64,000 nt of DNA from Liolophura sinensis (lineage: Eukaryota; Mollusca; Polyplacophora; Chitonida; Chitonidae), in NCBI RefSeq assembly GCF_032854445.1, contig NC_088295.1, positions 91,383,805 to 91,447,804 on the forward strand, written 5' to 3'. Position 1 is the stretch's first letter. Each line of letters opens with the position of its first letter. The notes beneath the pieces are model-generated. The model was given only the letters and a program-made list of their open reading frames with translations, did no database searches and was not told where the DNA came from. The position numbers and the translations under genes are program-made. Of the stretch, positions 11,875 to 22,845 are shown piece after piece.

Positions 11875-11980
11875 GTTACTCAGTGATAGGATACACAAAT
11901 ATATGGTGTCAGTAATCCTCAAATTGGGCAAAGCGAGGATTACTGACACTATATATTGGGGTATTCTATCACTGAGTAAC
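11875..11980. repeat. 46-bp inverted repeat with 14-bp loop
   Basis: The left arm 11875-11920 and the right arm 11935-11980 are reverse complements at 42 of 46 positions, separated by a 14-bp loop. The outer ends read GTTACTCAGTGATAG and CTATCACTGAGTAAC. It could be a minimal MITE-like fold-back, or it could form a stable hairpin when intron 1 is transcribed. No target duplication is obvious. Confidence 0.92.
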
Positions 11981-12330
11981 ATTGTAATTAATAGGACGCT
12001 CAACTAGTCAGACAAAAGCAGCGTAATATTCAGAAGGCCTGAATGATGGTTTCTAAAGATGACCATGTAGAGAATATGCCATTCCCAATTCAATGGTGTT
12101 AACACTGCAAGCTCAGTACACTGACATATCAGATGACAACATCACTGACAGTTGTGGCAAGCTGTCAACAGTGTCTCACTGTACACTGAGCACACAGAGT
12201 TCAACACACAGCACCCCTTGGTAGGGTCCCCTAATGCATCTTTGCATGTTCTAATGTTCTGCGGTACATATTCTCACACAACTTCAATGCAAACCTACAA
12301 GACACCTCTATGACACAACATTCACACATT

Positions 12331-12400
12331 TCTTTTATTATTTGATTGGCAATTCTTGCCATACTCCAGAATATTTTCAAGTATATCACGGCAACCAAGA
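12331..12400 (-). mobile_element. SINE 3'-end fragment
   Basis: A short diverged piece reading TTATTTGATTGGCAATTCTT then GCCATACTCCAGAATATTTT, matching the tail-proximal part of the window's SINE family in reverse orientation. Confidence 0.55.
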
Positions 12401-14500
12401 TTAAACAATTCTTTATTTACCTTAAAACCATAATGTTTGTTTTATAAAATGCTTTTTCAAGTTCTATGAACTCTTAGACTTCATCTCTATCCGCTGGCAT
12501 TTTCTTGTTTTACTGTTCAAAATTGCTGATGTTTAGCAGTGGTCTGTATGTAATATTAAAAATCTACACCTCTCTGTTCAGAGGTATTTCTGTGTTCAAG
12601 GTTAACACATGGCTTTCTAAGAAAAGAGTTAAAATAGGAGTGTTACTGATAATGTTATCTCCATCAAATCTGTGCATCTACATGTTTTCATCTAACAACA
12701 CCACAGATGCTGTACATTCTATGGCTTTTCTACTGTACCACTTAGCATGATAGGTACAGGACAGCCTCACATCCCGCTACTCATAGACGTATGCCAGATG
12801 AATCTGTCCTAATTGGTATTGCATGTTTATCAAATGAATTCCATACTCTCTCCATTCAAAGTTACAGTACATACTGTACTAAAATTTTGCATTCCACTAC
12901 AATTATTCAAATATTTTAGAGGATGAAATACAAAAACTGAGGCCTAAAGTTATGCCCAATGAAAAGCTGAGCATCTTTTGTCTTTGTGCCCTGCCCCTTA
13001 TGATGTAAAACTACATGTAGCTAAGGGTCAGTCTGACACACATGTAACTCTTGCTACACACAGATCTGAAGATAACAATAACTGTGAGCATGTACACTTG
13101 GATAGGTTACAGATATTACATCACAGGGAAGATTTTATCATCCAGTACACTGAATATGCTCCGAAGGAATTCAACTCTTCTTGGGGGGATTAAATGTTCC
13201 CAATGAAGCATAATGCACACAACACATTATACAGGAAGCAATAAAATCTTCAGGGCTCACTGTATTCTTCACAGACACATGTACATGTAACCTAACAATT
13301 TATAATGATATTTAAAGGAGAAAATGTCAGAATTTCCACCACTGTTAAAAGTGATATTTCACTTAGATTTCACTTTTGTTATCACATTTTAATGTTTCGA
13401 ACCAGACGTCATGACGTCAACAAAGATCCATTATGTTCTATGATGTTCCACTCCTAACTCAGCGAGATGATGGCATAATATCTGAATTGTCAACTTTAAC
13501 ATCCATTTTGTCACACAACCCCACATGACATCACACAAGACATCAAGAAGTTTAACTCTTCTAAGAGTGGAGGCCCATCGTTGAACTTTTGTGAGGTTAA
13601 GCAGTGTTATTGCTTTCTTCTGTACCAAAAGTAATCAAACTAACAACATAACATGCCATGTGTACAAGTATATTCTCACAATGTCAATTGATGAATGCTC
13701 GTAGGTATGGAGAAAGGCTGGCAAAAACACAAATTAATCAAAACAAACACTTAACAAAGCATTCAGAGAACACCAGTAGCTCACATGATTAAGCAGTTTG
13801 TAAAACTGCATAATGTTCAAGTCATGTGATACGTTTAAATACTGATCGCTAACCCCCAAAAAAGTAGAATGATCGACACTGTCATACACAGATATTATCC
13901 TCTAAGTATACAGCGCTAAGATCTTGCCATTAATTCAAGAAGAAATATCAAAATTGTTACACTGTCACAATTATGAATGTTTATCGTATGCGTGAGGATT
14001 GCAGAGCAGTGACTTTATATGTTAGGAGTTGTAAATCAATGTCGTGGTAAAGGACACTGTAGGGAGTTAGTGCACGACTTTACCTCCGAGGTCTTTGATA
14101 TGCCAATCACAAACTGTATTTGGCAATCCATGTACAATGGGAGGAAATTGCAACTCTGTGAATAGATAAGCAAAATGCTGAGCTACGAGGTAAAAGACCT
14201 CCTTGATCTTTGATATGCAAATACCTATTGATAACAGGCTATCTGCGTACCATATGTGGGCACTGCAACCATGTGATTGGCCAAAAACCTTAACCAAACT
14301 GGACACCGCAACACCGCCACCAACAGCATCTGATCCCCCTCTCACAATACCTCTACTTACTTCGTATGGCGAGCAAATTAAAAAGAAGTGTTTTTCACAA
14401 TAAATGAATCAAGTAACTGAAGACAATGCATGCACAATGATGTCCTATTTAATCTGAGGACATTCCTAAGTTTTAATCAATCTGTAAGCATACTGTGGAC
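12401..14500. other. Intron 1 sequence next to exon 1, no gene seen
   Basis: Unique AT-rich intron. A palindromic GACGTCATGACGTC (13405-13418) is a double CRE-like site. No open frame here shows domain character. Confidence 0.4.
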
Positions 14501-14657
14501 TTATTTTATTTATTTATTTGATTGGTGTTTTACGCCGTACTCGAGAATATTTCACTTATACGACGGAGGCCAGCATTATGGTGGGAGGAAACCGAGCAGA
14601 GCCACACGTGTACGGCCGGAGAGGAAGCCAGCAAGAGCTGGACTTGAACCCACTGTA
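14501..14657 (-). mobile_element. SINE, internally deleted, next to claudin-like exon 1
   Basis: The plus strand shows TTATTTATTTGATTGGTGTT, CGAGAATATTTCACTTATAC and GGAAACCGAGCAGAGCC. It then jumps over about 40 bp of the family sequence to ACGTGTACGGCCGGAGAGGA and AGCTGGACTTGAACCCAC (remains of box B). It lies in intron 1, about 35 bp from the exon 1 donor. Confidence 0.85.
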
Positions 14658-14692
14658 GATTTACATGTACATCTTGTTGATAGATCACTTAC

Positions 14693-14897
14693 CAGCATGT
14701 ACCATTTTAGATGTATATTCTTGTGAAAAGAACCAATCACAGTTTCCCCAGTCTGTTGTTCCACACTGCAGCCATAGGCCTTCACTTCGTCCGACAAATT
14801 TGTAATTTAGCCAATGTGGCGTTGTAAAGGCAACGATTACCGCAACTGTGGTCAGTAACACTAAGAGAATGGCAGTAACCAGTGTACACGACGCCAT
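14693..14897 (-). CDS. Claudin/PMP22-like four-span membrane protein, coding exon 1
   Basis: This is the first coding exon of a 179-residue tetraspan protein (exons 14897-14693, 7063-6920, 1909-1719; 205+144+191 = 540 nt including the stop). It begins with a true ATG at 14897 and ends at a consensus donor GTAAGT (14692-14687), leaving phase 1. It encodes the first membrane segment (about residues 5-24) and most of the first extracellular loop. That loop carries the family signature W29, G40-L41-W42, C45 and C53 (W...GLW..C.......C), the pattern that defines claudins and PMP22/EMP proteins. Such proteins sit in the plasma membrane and form or shape paracellular/septate-type junctions, or act as membrane organisers. 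Which subfamily this is cannot be decided. The length is short compared with typical ~200-residue vertebrate claudins but normal for invertebrate members. A SINE ends about 35 bp downstream of the donor, inside intron 1. Confidence 0.9.
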
Positions 14898-17199
14898 TAT
14901 GCTGTATGCTGTTACACACAGACTGTATCCAAATCTGCTTTCAGGTTCCCTCAGTCTATATTACTAGCACCCAGAATCACCCATGCAGCTGTAAGGCCTA
15001 CTGGGAAAATCATTTAGTGTGTACACAGCATGGGAGAAGCTTAAAAACTTCCTTTAATTCCCAGTTCACAGCCACAAGGGTTGGCACAGCTGTGATGTGA
15101 TATCAAGTAACTGGATGATTCAGATGCTGGCAGTCAGAATGATGTTCGTCCAGCAGTCCTCAACCTCCAACCGTTGTCCCCTCACAGTTGGTGAGCAAGA
15201 AAGGAGAGCCTACAACAGCAAATTTCACATTTCACTGTCACTAATAAAAGTTGTAGTTTCAAACAATTTCTTTCTCGTTACGACGATTTCTAAATTTAAA
15301 TGGCCTGAGCAACAGTCTACAAAACGTTATGGTCATCGATCAAGATCTGGTGACAGTGTTAGTCATCCAGTAAGTGTTACAAACTGCACAGGCTTCGCTT
15401 CCACTCTACTGTAAACTCGATCGTAGATACTACCAGCAGTAGTTTTATCCCATCAGACAATGAAAGGTTCGGAGTTTCGATGACCCCCCACATTCATCTA
15501 GTCGTTCGACGGTCAAATAAACCATTTCAAATAAGAAATATCTCACGGAAAGGTCTCACGTTCAAAGATTAAAATACATACATGTATCAGGAGATGAATA
15601 ATGCAGTGTTTTAACTCACCGTTAAAATCAAACGCAGAGATCCCAAACATTAACTCCAACCTGCCTATCTTTCTTGTCTCCCGACCTCAAGCTAACTGAA
15701 GAATTCCCTGACTAATTCTTCCGCTAGGCGGCTTGCATACTCCCTACAGCGCATGCGTCGCCCGCTACCGATGGCTTTTACATCCCTGCCACCAAAAGCC
15801 AATTTTGTACAGAAATCTTAAACGCCGAGGTCACGGTGATGAGGCAGGAAGTGATGTCAGAAAACACAAGCAGTCCGTCTCAACTTTCGTCTCTAATACT
15901 TCTTTATACACAGTCATTTTCTTCATCTAAAGAATGTGCAACATTATTCTAACCAACAGCTAAAACAATGTTATTGATGAATGTTGATTAAATAGATCCG
16001 CGAGAGGACACAAGTGATGAGGCTAATCTTGAACAAGCCTTCATACGGCTTAAATGCCCCAAAGGTCAAGCTTGTCTATTGGTGGCAGTGTTGTGAGGCG
16101 AAAGGTAGAGAGCGACGCATGCACTGTAAGGAGCATGGACGGATTGACCCAGAAGACGTTCTAAGCTCTGCTTCCATTGACTGCAAGTTTTGCCATTGTT
16201 TGCATGATATAATGCTCTCTAAAGATTTTTTTTTTAAAATCTGGATCTTTATTCGCCTGAAATTTTCCCATCGAATGAGATGAAATTTTACTGCAAAGAC
16301 AAAATGCTGCAAAGACATGTTTATGCTAAGCCAAATAAAGGGGCAATACTCTGTAGAAGTGCAAATGTATTCGTTGGTTATGTCCCTTAGGTTACCATTG
16401 GGAGCTGTTGATAAACTATAGCATGCTATATTGCTACTGCTGCTGCTGATGATGGTGATTATTATCATAATAATGATGATAATAATGGTGTTTATGCCAG
16501 ATGTAGAGATGTGCATCCAGATGTGACCTTGTCTTATAGCTGAATGAGCTTATATTGCTTATATTTTAAGAATACTTTTCTGACTTCCTCGGTGTAACTT
16601 GGCTGAAAATGTAAAGGTATTGAACTCCCCCCGCCCTTTTCCCACTCCCCCTGAAATAATGCTTTTCTTCTATAGACCAAATGACATCCGCTGAGCGGTT
16701 TGAATAAAAATGCTTCACAGCGCTGGAAAGCCAATAGGCTGGATTATGTATCGGTCTAATTTATTCATCACAGGCACATTATAATACTTATGACGTATTG
16801 TTGCAATTCTGCACTAAAATGAACTATAATTAGTGGTGTAACTTAATTTTGTTAGTGCCTGCCATCAGGGCAGCTTGCACTTCAAGTCAGCCTGCCCTCA
16901 TTGGAAAGGGCCTGCCATCAGGGCAGGTAATAGCCTTAATCTACCTGCCCACAGCCAATGTTTGACACAGCCAAATATTACCAGCTAAAATACCTTCATC
17001 GGAATGGATGACACAATGAAGCACAAACACAACATATATTATATAAACTGATCATTCTCCTGTCTTGGTCATACTAGTTCAATTATGTTAAACGCTGAGG
17101 TCTATAATTTTCAACAGTTTCAAATATTTACCTGCCTCATCGTTTAATCGTTGAATTAAAATGCCCTGTAGGTCCATTCCGTAAGGCACTTTGTGGAAC
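14898..17199. other. 5' flank of claudin-like gene and unassigned DNA
   Basis: Apart from the candidate promoter near 15.6-15.76 kb, no gene is recognised. A triplet-rich stretch (ATG/ATT/AAT repeats, 16440-16492) gives isoleucine/methionine-rich frames without meaning. A 45-bp segment at 16055-16100 resembles one at 40210-40255. At 16855-16926 a CCTGCC...GGGCAG palindrome occurs twice. Confidence 0.4.
15620..15760 (-). promoter_or_regulatory. Candidate promoter and noncoding first exon of the claudin-like gene
   Basis: On the minus strand a strong donor-like site (AACG|GTGAGT, exon end 15620) lies about 700 bp upstream of the start codon. A GCGCATGCGT motif (15749-15758) lies further upstream in a locally GC/CpG-rich stretch. 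That motif resembles the NRF1 site common in TATA-less animal promoters. Together they suggest a noncoding first exon of roughly 100-130 bp. An acceptor such as CAG just upstream of the ATG (near 14910-14920) would be needed, and its pyrimidine tract is weak. No TATA box is seen. Confidence 0.3.
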
Positions 17200-17420
17200 A
17201 AAGTCGGCATTTACATCCACTTTGAAACGACTGCACACGCCAATTTCTGGTCTGCATTAAAAATAATAGGACCTTTATTACCATTCACGCAAGTATAAAT
17301 CCATTCCCGAGTTGAAATGTTGTTGAAATCCACGCAAATATTTCCTTCTCCCTCGTCAAAATAACTTCGTGCTGTCATGGCAAGTCGGGCATATTCAAAT
17401 CTCAGAACTGCGGGACCAAA
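17200..17420 (-). other. Unassigned open stretch, possible exon fragment
   Basis: On the minus strand about 70 codons are open between two stops. They show protein-like composition (motifs YARLAMTARSYFDEG, FNNISTREWIYTCVNG), but there is no early ATG. A CCCGCAG acceptor-like site lies near its beginning. I do not recognise the family. It may be a fragment of a gene or of a mobile element. Confidence 0.2.
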
Positions 17421-18400
17421 GGTACAGTATTAAATGACAACTAGCAAGGATTTCATCTCTCATTATGGATGTAGACTAGAAAGAGCAATTCCCCGAGTCA
17501 GTCGCTTTTAAAGGTTCCAGTCAAAACATGCGGACATCATGTGCACATCGGCTTCGTTATCCATGTTTTCTGCTTGTGGACTCAGACACAATCCGGATTT
17601 GGGAAGTACCCAATGTATCGCGCGTGCACACTGCAACATTGAAACGAAAAAAGTCAACACTTTGTCAGGTTTTCTGCATATAACTAGTCTGAAATTGATT
17701 AAAACTTACAGGAGTGATCAAAAGACCCATCTTTTCTCAGTCCACACGAGAAATCGGCATGTGCCGGCGTTTTGGAGTGGATTTAACGGCCCGTTTCGTT
17801 CCGCAAGGTGCGTAGGCCTACATTACGAATTGAGACAACATTGGTGACAACAGTCCTCAACGTTTAGTTTAATTGAGCTGTGGTCATACATTCTAATGCG
17901 ATGAGATTTTTCGGAGCAATGTTCGTTAGAAAACGGTGCACGCCACAAAATTGCAGCTTCTTGTGAGCAACGGATTTGACGTTTAAAAATACCAACTCTT
18001 CTGTGCCACGATGCATACATCCTACTGGATCGTGGTTACTGCACCGCAAGGAATCGAGGCACGGAGAACACAGAAAATTCCCTCACCCATTGCCGGAACT
18101 CTTGTGTGTCAGAGGCACGTTTGTAGAGTCAGCGATATAAATGACGAGAGCTTACCCTGGACCCTCGCCTAAGGGGCCTGACGGACTTGGATACTACCTC
18201 CGCCTTCCACAGCCTCCCCCCCCCCCACCCCTTCGCAAATTGCATAACGTTCCACCGCCTCTGTACATCGAATAAGATTACGCCTACAGCTCTTTCGAGC
18301 CACACAGTTTCGACAGTTATTGAGAAAGACAGCATACAAAATATCTCAGAGAACTTCTGGGTTACCGCTTTTCACGTACATTCTTCCACATTTACTCCCT
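17421..18400. other. No supported gene
   Basis: Several overlapping short frames on both strands show no recognisable domain. A C-rich tract (18212-18229) is present. Nothing further can be said. Confidence 0.35.
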
Positions 18401-18597
18401 TAGTATCATCCAATTTATTTATTTATTTATTTGATTGGTGCATTATGGTGGGTGGAAACCGGGCACAGCCCGGGGGAAACACACGACCATCCACAGGTTG
18501 CTGCAGACCTTCCCACGAACGGCCTGAGGAGGGAAGCCAGCATGAGTTGGATTTGAACTCACAGCGACCGCATTGGTGAGAGACTAGTATCATCCAA
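18401..18597 (-). mobile_element. SINE with perfect 13-bp target site duplication
   Basis: Body 18414-18584, flanked by TAGTATCATCCAA at 18401-18413 and 18585-18597. The plus strand reads the tail (TTTATTTATTTATTTATTTG), then the core (GGAAACCGGGCACAGCCCGG) and box-B-proximal sequence (GAGTTGGATTTGAACTCACA). About 55 bp next to the tail is deleted relative to full-length copies. The perfect duplication shows that it inserted in this form and fairly recently. Confidence 0.95.
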
Positions 18598-18721
18598 AGT
18601 CAACCAAAAGTTTGAACTAAATGGGTTTCATAACAAAAGATTACCAGTTTACATAAAAAATATCAACAATTCGTGTGTATCTTCTTCTGACCACTGTGCC
18701 CTATATTTCCATCGCCAGTAT

Positions 18722-18944
18722 TGTTGTGGGTTGACTACTGGTCGCTGTGCTATGTCATGTGACGTCTTTGTTATGTTGCGCATGCCTACAGCGGTTGGTG
18801 TTCTTTGGGTAGTTTTTCCCGCCTGTTGGCAGTCCATGTAGTGCCGTCTTACGCGCGAGATTAAACATTCTCGTTTACCCCACAGCCGTCGTTTTAGTGT
18901 CTGTCCCGACGTACTTCCCTAGGAGGAGTGAATGTGTTTTATCA
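18722..18944 (+). repeat. 5' long terminal repeat of a decayed LTR retrotransposon
   Basis: About 223 bp, beginning TGTTGTGG and ending ATCA. It is a direct repeat of 21837-22063 with a few substitutions and small indels. It contains TGACGTCTTTGTTATG and TGCGCATGCC, likely CRE-like and NRF1-like promoter elements, shared by both LTRs. The exact outer edge is uncertain because both copies are preceded by CGCCAGT. Confidence 0.88.
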
Positions 18945-21836
18945 AATCTAGCGTGGTTGCAGCGGTTCGTAAACCCACTTCCAAGGCTTGCAGCCAAGTC
19001 TTGTGTCTTCCACTATGGATCTGTCGACAAGTCGTCCTCACTCCACACCATTCGTCGCCCTCGCCGGGTGCCGTCATCGACGACATTGCGGCCAGTGACA
19101 ATATTGAAGTCACTATCCCGGACGACATCACAGATTCATTTGCCCTTGAGCCTCGTTGTGATAACCAGTCAACGCCTATCACATTAAACACACGGCCATA
19201 TTTATATGCCTTCTGAAAACCTTTTGGACATTCCGAAGTCGTCTTTGCTCGCGTACAAAGCAAAACAGCCCTTGAGGAACTTACCTGTCGCGTTCCTGGA
19301 GATTTATTTGAGGGAGGAAGTGTCGCAAAGCTGGCCGATGATTTGTATTGTGGTGGGAACACATTTGAAGAACTCCCTTAACAACTTACATCGACTGCTC
19401 GGTACCCTCCAAAAGAAAAGCCTTAACCTGTCTGCTGCTAAGACTGTTATTGACCTGTCAAGTGTCGTCTTGCTCGCCTGGGTATGGCGTCAAGGCACTA
19501 TATCTGCTAGTACACATCGCATCTCAACTCTTGCGGCTTGCCCTTGCCAGAAAAAGTCTCCGGACCGCTCAGTTATCGGGGCATATAAAGTCCCTGCGCA
19601 CGTCGTTCCGGGTGCTATAGTCTGTTATCCCTGTTGGATGAAGCCATAGCAGGTCTGTCTTCATCAGATAAGGTTGAATGGGACAGATAGTGACTTCTTC
19701 AAAAAAGCCCAAGCTGACCTGTCTTCACAATCAAACAATAGTCAAACACATCAAACATTAAAACAATAATCAAACTACCTCGTGTGGAGGATCAGTTATG
19801 GATTATTAACGTCGACTCCCGGCGACCATGTACACATGGAATGGTAAGCAGTGGTTGACTGGGTTTTTTAGTGCTTAGCTTTGGGACACCACGTCAATTG
19901 ACTTCTGTGTGAGGTACAAGCTTTGTCGATCGGTGTAGCCACAAACCATTTCAGTCCCTACATCATTCAATCAGAACATAAAGCCTGCATTCTTACTTAG
20001 AGTAAGCCTTGTGTGCAGGCTTTCGATAAACTGTGTCATGGGGAGTTCTCCGCCAGTCCTCCTGTAACCACATTCTTGGCGAAAGTCAACCATTACCAAA
20101 TGTCTGTTCGTCGTCTCGAGGGCTCTGCGACCCCCCTCCTGATTTAGGTAGTATCAACGCCCCTCCTTGTCACCACTCTTTTTGTCAGGTCTGTTATTGT
20201 GTTCAGCGGATGGAAGACTGCGTTTTTCGATCTCCCTCAACAGAAGGTATAATTACGGGCCAAAACAAGCTACAATACACAAACCGAATAACCTGCCTGG
20301 CTTTGCAGTCTGAGTGCACAGATCTGCGCCCTCACAGTTTGCTCATCTGACACAGGGCACCCGTCCATCTCAGAAACTCATCAAAGACGTGAAACGGTAC
20401 ATAAACGTTGTCACCATTTCTAAAGTTGGTCTCCTCGTCGTTCGCAGGTACGCCTCCGGCGTCCATCGTAAGGTTCTTGATCGGTTACTCGCTGCCCTTC
20501 GCGTTAAGCTAGATCACCCATCCGCACATCACCTAAAGTTGGTTGTGAATCGCAGCTTCTTTGCCCTCGACACGAAAAAGGCAATCAGTAACGTTACTTC
20601 GGGTTGCCATTATAGCGAATCCCTAAAGAAAGCGGCACAGTATATCAGGCCCGTCATCGGAGCCGGCACCTTCGACTGTCAGTGTTTCCTTTGCTGCGGA
20701 CGTAATCAAGCGAGCACGCCAACTAATTCTAGTCCTCCGTGAATCAGTGACGTCATACACTATGTCAATATTTATATCAGACGGAAAGAGTGAAATACTC
20801 CGTGACAGTCTCTTATGTCTCATCCTTGAGTTAAAACCTCCGGGAGAGCCACTAGCAGTTATTCGAACTGCTGCTGGTCCAGGATTCAAAGCTCTCGTCA
20901 ATAACAAGTTCCCGCATCTGCTGCAGAAATGTGCTCGCGATCAGCTCTCTAATATCCAAATCCCGATCCACGATCAATGTTTTATACTAGACCAACAAAT
21001 GCGGCGTAGAGAAAACCAACGGCATAGCGAGAACACAAAGAATCCTAAATGCATCCGCCCTCGGATTACTTCCCTGGAAGTTGGAGACCTCGTGTACCTA
21101 TATTCCGACAAGTCAAGGACCCGTGCACGTGACAGGTACGAAGTGGGTTCTGTGAATGGTCAATGGTGCGAAGTTAAGAAGTTTACCGGCTCTCGGATAC
21201 ACAGCTGCTCATACCGGATCCGACAAGATTAGTGTTATAAGGTGCCATCGCGATCTATCCTAGCCGACCAATATGGGCATGAAAACTCATCTAGGGAAAA
21301 CGAAAACAGCCCCACCTCGCCGCCATTTCCTCCTCCCGAGTCTCCGGAGATTCCGCAGGTCCTGTCCGTGCCACCTGAAACGGAAATCGATTATGAACCT
21401 ACAGAAATACTCGACTCAACACAGTCTTGTCAACATACATTACCAGATGAAAGTGAGACCCCCCCCCCCCACCCCACCATCTCTTGTTGAGTCGCAAAGG
21501 AATCTAGTCGTCAACGATCTCGTCCAAATATCCCCAAGATTTCATCATGGATGTATAATGTTTGGGTGAATTTACACATGGGGCACAATGATCCCCGAGG
21601 CACCGGAGGTTAGAACGGCCTGTGATGGAGCCTCAAAGCACATTGACGTCCACTCCAAGCGTGTAGATCGCTGGACGTTGATAGTTTTGTGTAGGGAAAT
21701 AATGTATGGTATATGTATTGTACAGGTTACTTGATTGTCAGACTTGATACGTCTTCTAAAAACACATTTTGTTCCGTATTTGTATATCCTCATAAAAAAC
21801 ACACCAAAAAACGGTAAAGAAAAGTGCTTACGCCAG
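18945..21836 (+). pseudogene. LTR retrotransposon internal region (RT and integrase remnants)
   Basis: This is a decayed pol region between two LTRs, in the order RT then integrase, so of Gypsy/BEL type rather than Copia type. Near 19330-19370 one frame carries a reverse-transcriptase active-site box (LADDLYCGG). A second frame continues with the RT connection region (SASTHRISTLAACPC, then GAYKVPAHVVPG, to about 19610). Around 20380-20720 lies the H...H/C...C zinc-binding N-terminal part of an integrase (VGLLVVRRYASG, LDHPSAHHLKLVV). At 20747-21232 lie a partial catalytic core and C-terminal domain (VGDLVYLYSDKSRTRARDRY). The core has VIRTAAGPGF where an acidic residue is expected after RT, and the glutamate region is deleted, so the integrase is inactive. 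Gag, protease and most of RT are missing. Several frameshifts and stops are present. Confidence 0.82.
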
Positions 21837-22063
21837 TGTTGTGGTAGGTTGACTATTGGTTGCTATGCATATGTCATGTGACGTCTTCGTTATGTTGCGC
21901 ATGCCTACAGCGGTTGGTGTTCTTTGGATAGTTTTTCCCGCCTGTTGGCAGTCCATGTAGTGCCGTCTTGTGTGCGAGATTAAACATTCTCGTTTACCCA
22001 CAGCCGTCGTCTTCGTGTTCTGTCCCGACGTACTTCCCCGGGAGGAGTGAATGTGTTTTGTCA
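21837..22063 (+). repeat. 3' long terminal repeat
   Basis: About 227 bp, the direct-repeat partner of 18722-18944 (about 90% alike by eye). It is preceded by an A-rich, partly purine-rich stretch (CGGTAAAGAAAAGTGCTTA, near 21811-21830) that could be a decayed polypurine tract. No 4-6 bp target duplication could be recognised around the pair. Confidence 0.85.
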
Positions 22064-22189
22064 AATTTGGCACATGTTAAATGAAAGTATCGATAGACGA
22101 TAGCGCTGAGTTCGAGGCCATTTGATGGTGAGATTAGCAACACACTATTTTGGCTTGAACTCCTTGGTAGGTTTACAAGTATCACTCCA

Positions 22190-22345
22190 CAAAACAACAA
22201 TCTGACATGCGGAAGTCCCTGAAATGGTCTCTGTGGCATCGCTCACCAAACAACAATCGCTTTTGGAGAGTCCCTGACCTATGTAATGCATACTCTCTTA
22301 AGGTGAGTGTTCTGTAAACAGAATGTATAAAATTCTGACTCACTT
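22190..22345. repeat. Long inverted repeat, left arm
   Basis: This is the reverse complement of 22965-23140. Over 22230-22320 the two arms agree almost completely (for example GGAGAGTCCCTGACCTATGT and ACTCTCTTAAGGTGAGTGTT). The outer part consists of repeated ~57-bp modules with CTCACCAAACAACAATC and GGTCTCTGTGGCA. The arms could be the ends of a fold-back DNA transposon, or two head-to-head copies of a larger element's terminus. Confidence 0.88.
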
Positions 22346-22389
22346 TTATTTTTCGTTTAATTATATTTTAATTGCTTTTCCTTGCTGGG

Positions 22390-22522
22390 TATGCAGCAAC
22401 CTGCTAAATGGTCATTGGTTTTGCTCGAACTCTGCTTGGTTTGCTCCCACCACATTGCTGGCCGCCATCGCATAAGTGAATTATTGCTGAGTACGGCGGA
22501 ATCACTAACCGAATAAAAAAAT
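22390..22522 (+). mobile_element. SINE, 3' two thirds, within the inverted repeat
   Basis: A diverged plus-oriented copy: CAACCTGCTAAATGGTCATT, GCTCCCACCACATTGCTGGC, GTGAATTATTGCTGAGTACG and an A-rich end. It lies in the spacer between the two inverted arms, so it entered after or with that structure. Confidence 0.75.
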
Positions 22523-22845
22523 ATATGTAGTAATGTAATGATTCTAATCAAATTAATCTGTGTAAGTCAATGTGTTATAGACTTTTTAGAAAGTTTGGAA
22601 ATTGTCACCGAGAAGAGAGAGAGAAGATAATATACGTCTATAGGACCATTCACTCACATTCGACTTGGGTCTGCACGTCATCAACATGGACTCAACAAAT
22701 GATGCTCCAAATCGCTATGAATCAGCCGGCACGCTTATACTATAGCCAAATATTGCATAGGTGGAACATTTGACGGCAACGCCCCAATTCGCAAGTGGGC
22801 AACAGTAGTGTGTCAGGTCATTTTCTCCGCCCGTGTTATCCTTTC

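Noticed and set aside
16076-16516. Minus-strand 146-codon frame with poly-Ile and poly-Ser runs
   Set aside because: Runs come from an ATG/ATT/AAT triplet-rich stretch; the remainder shows no recognisable domain.
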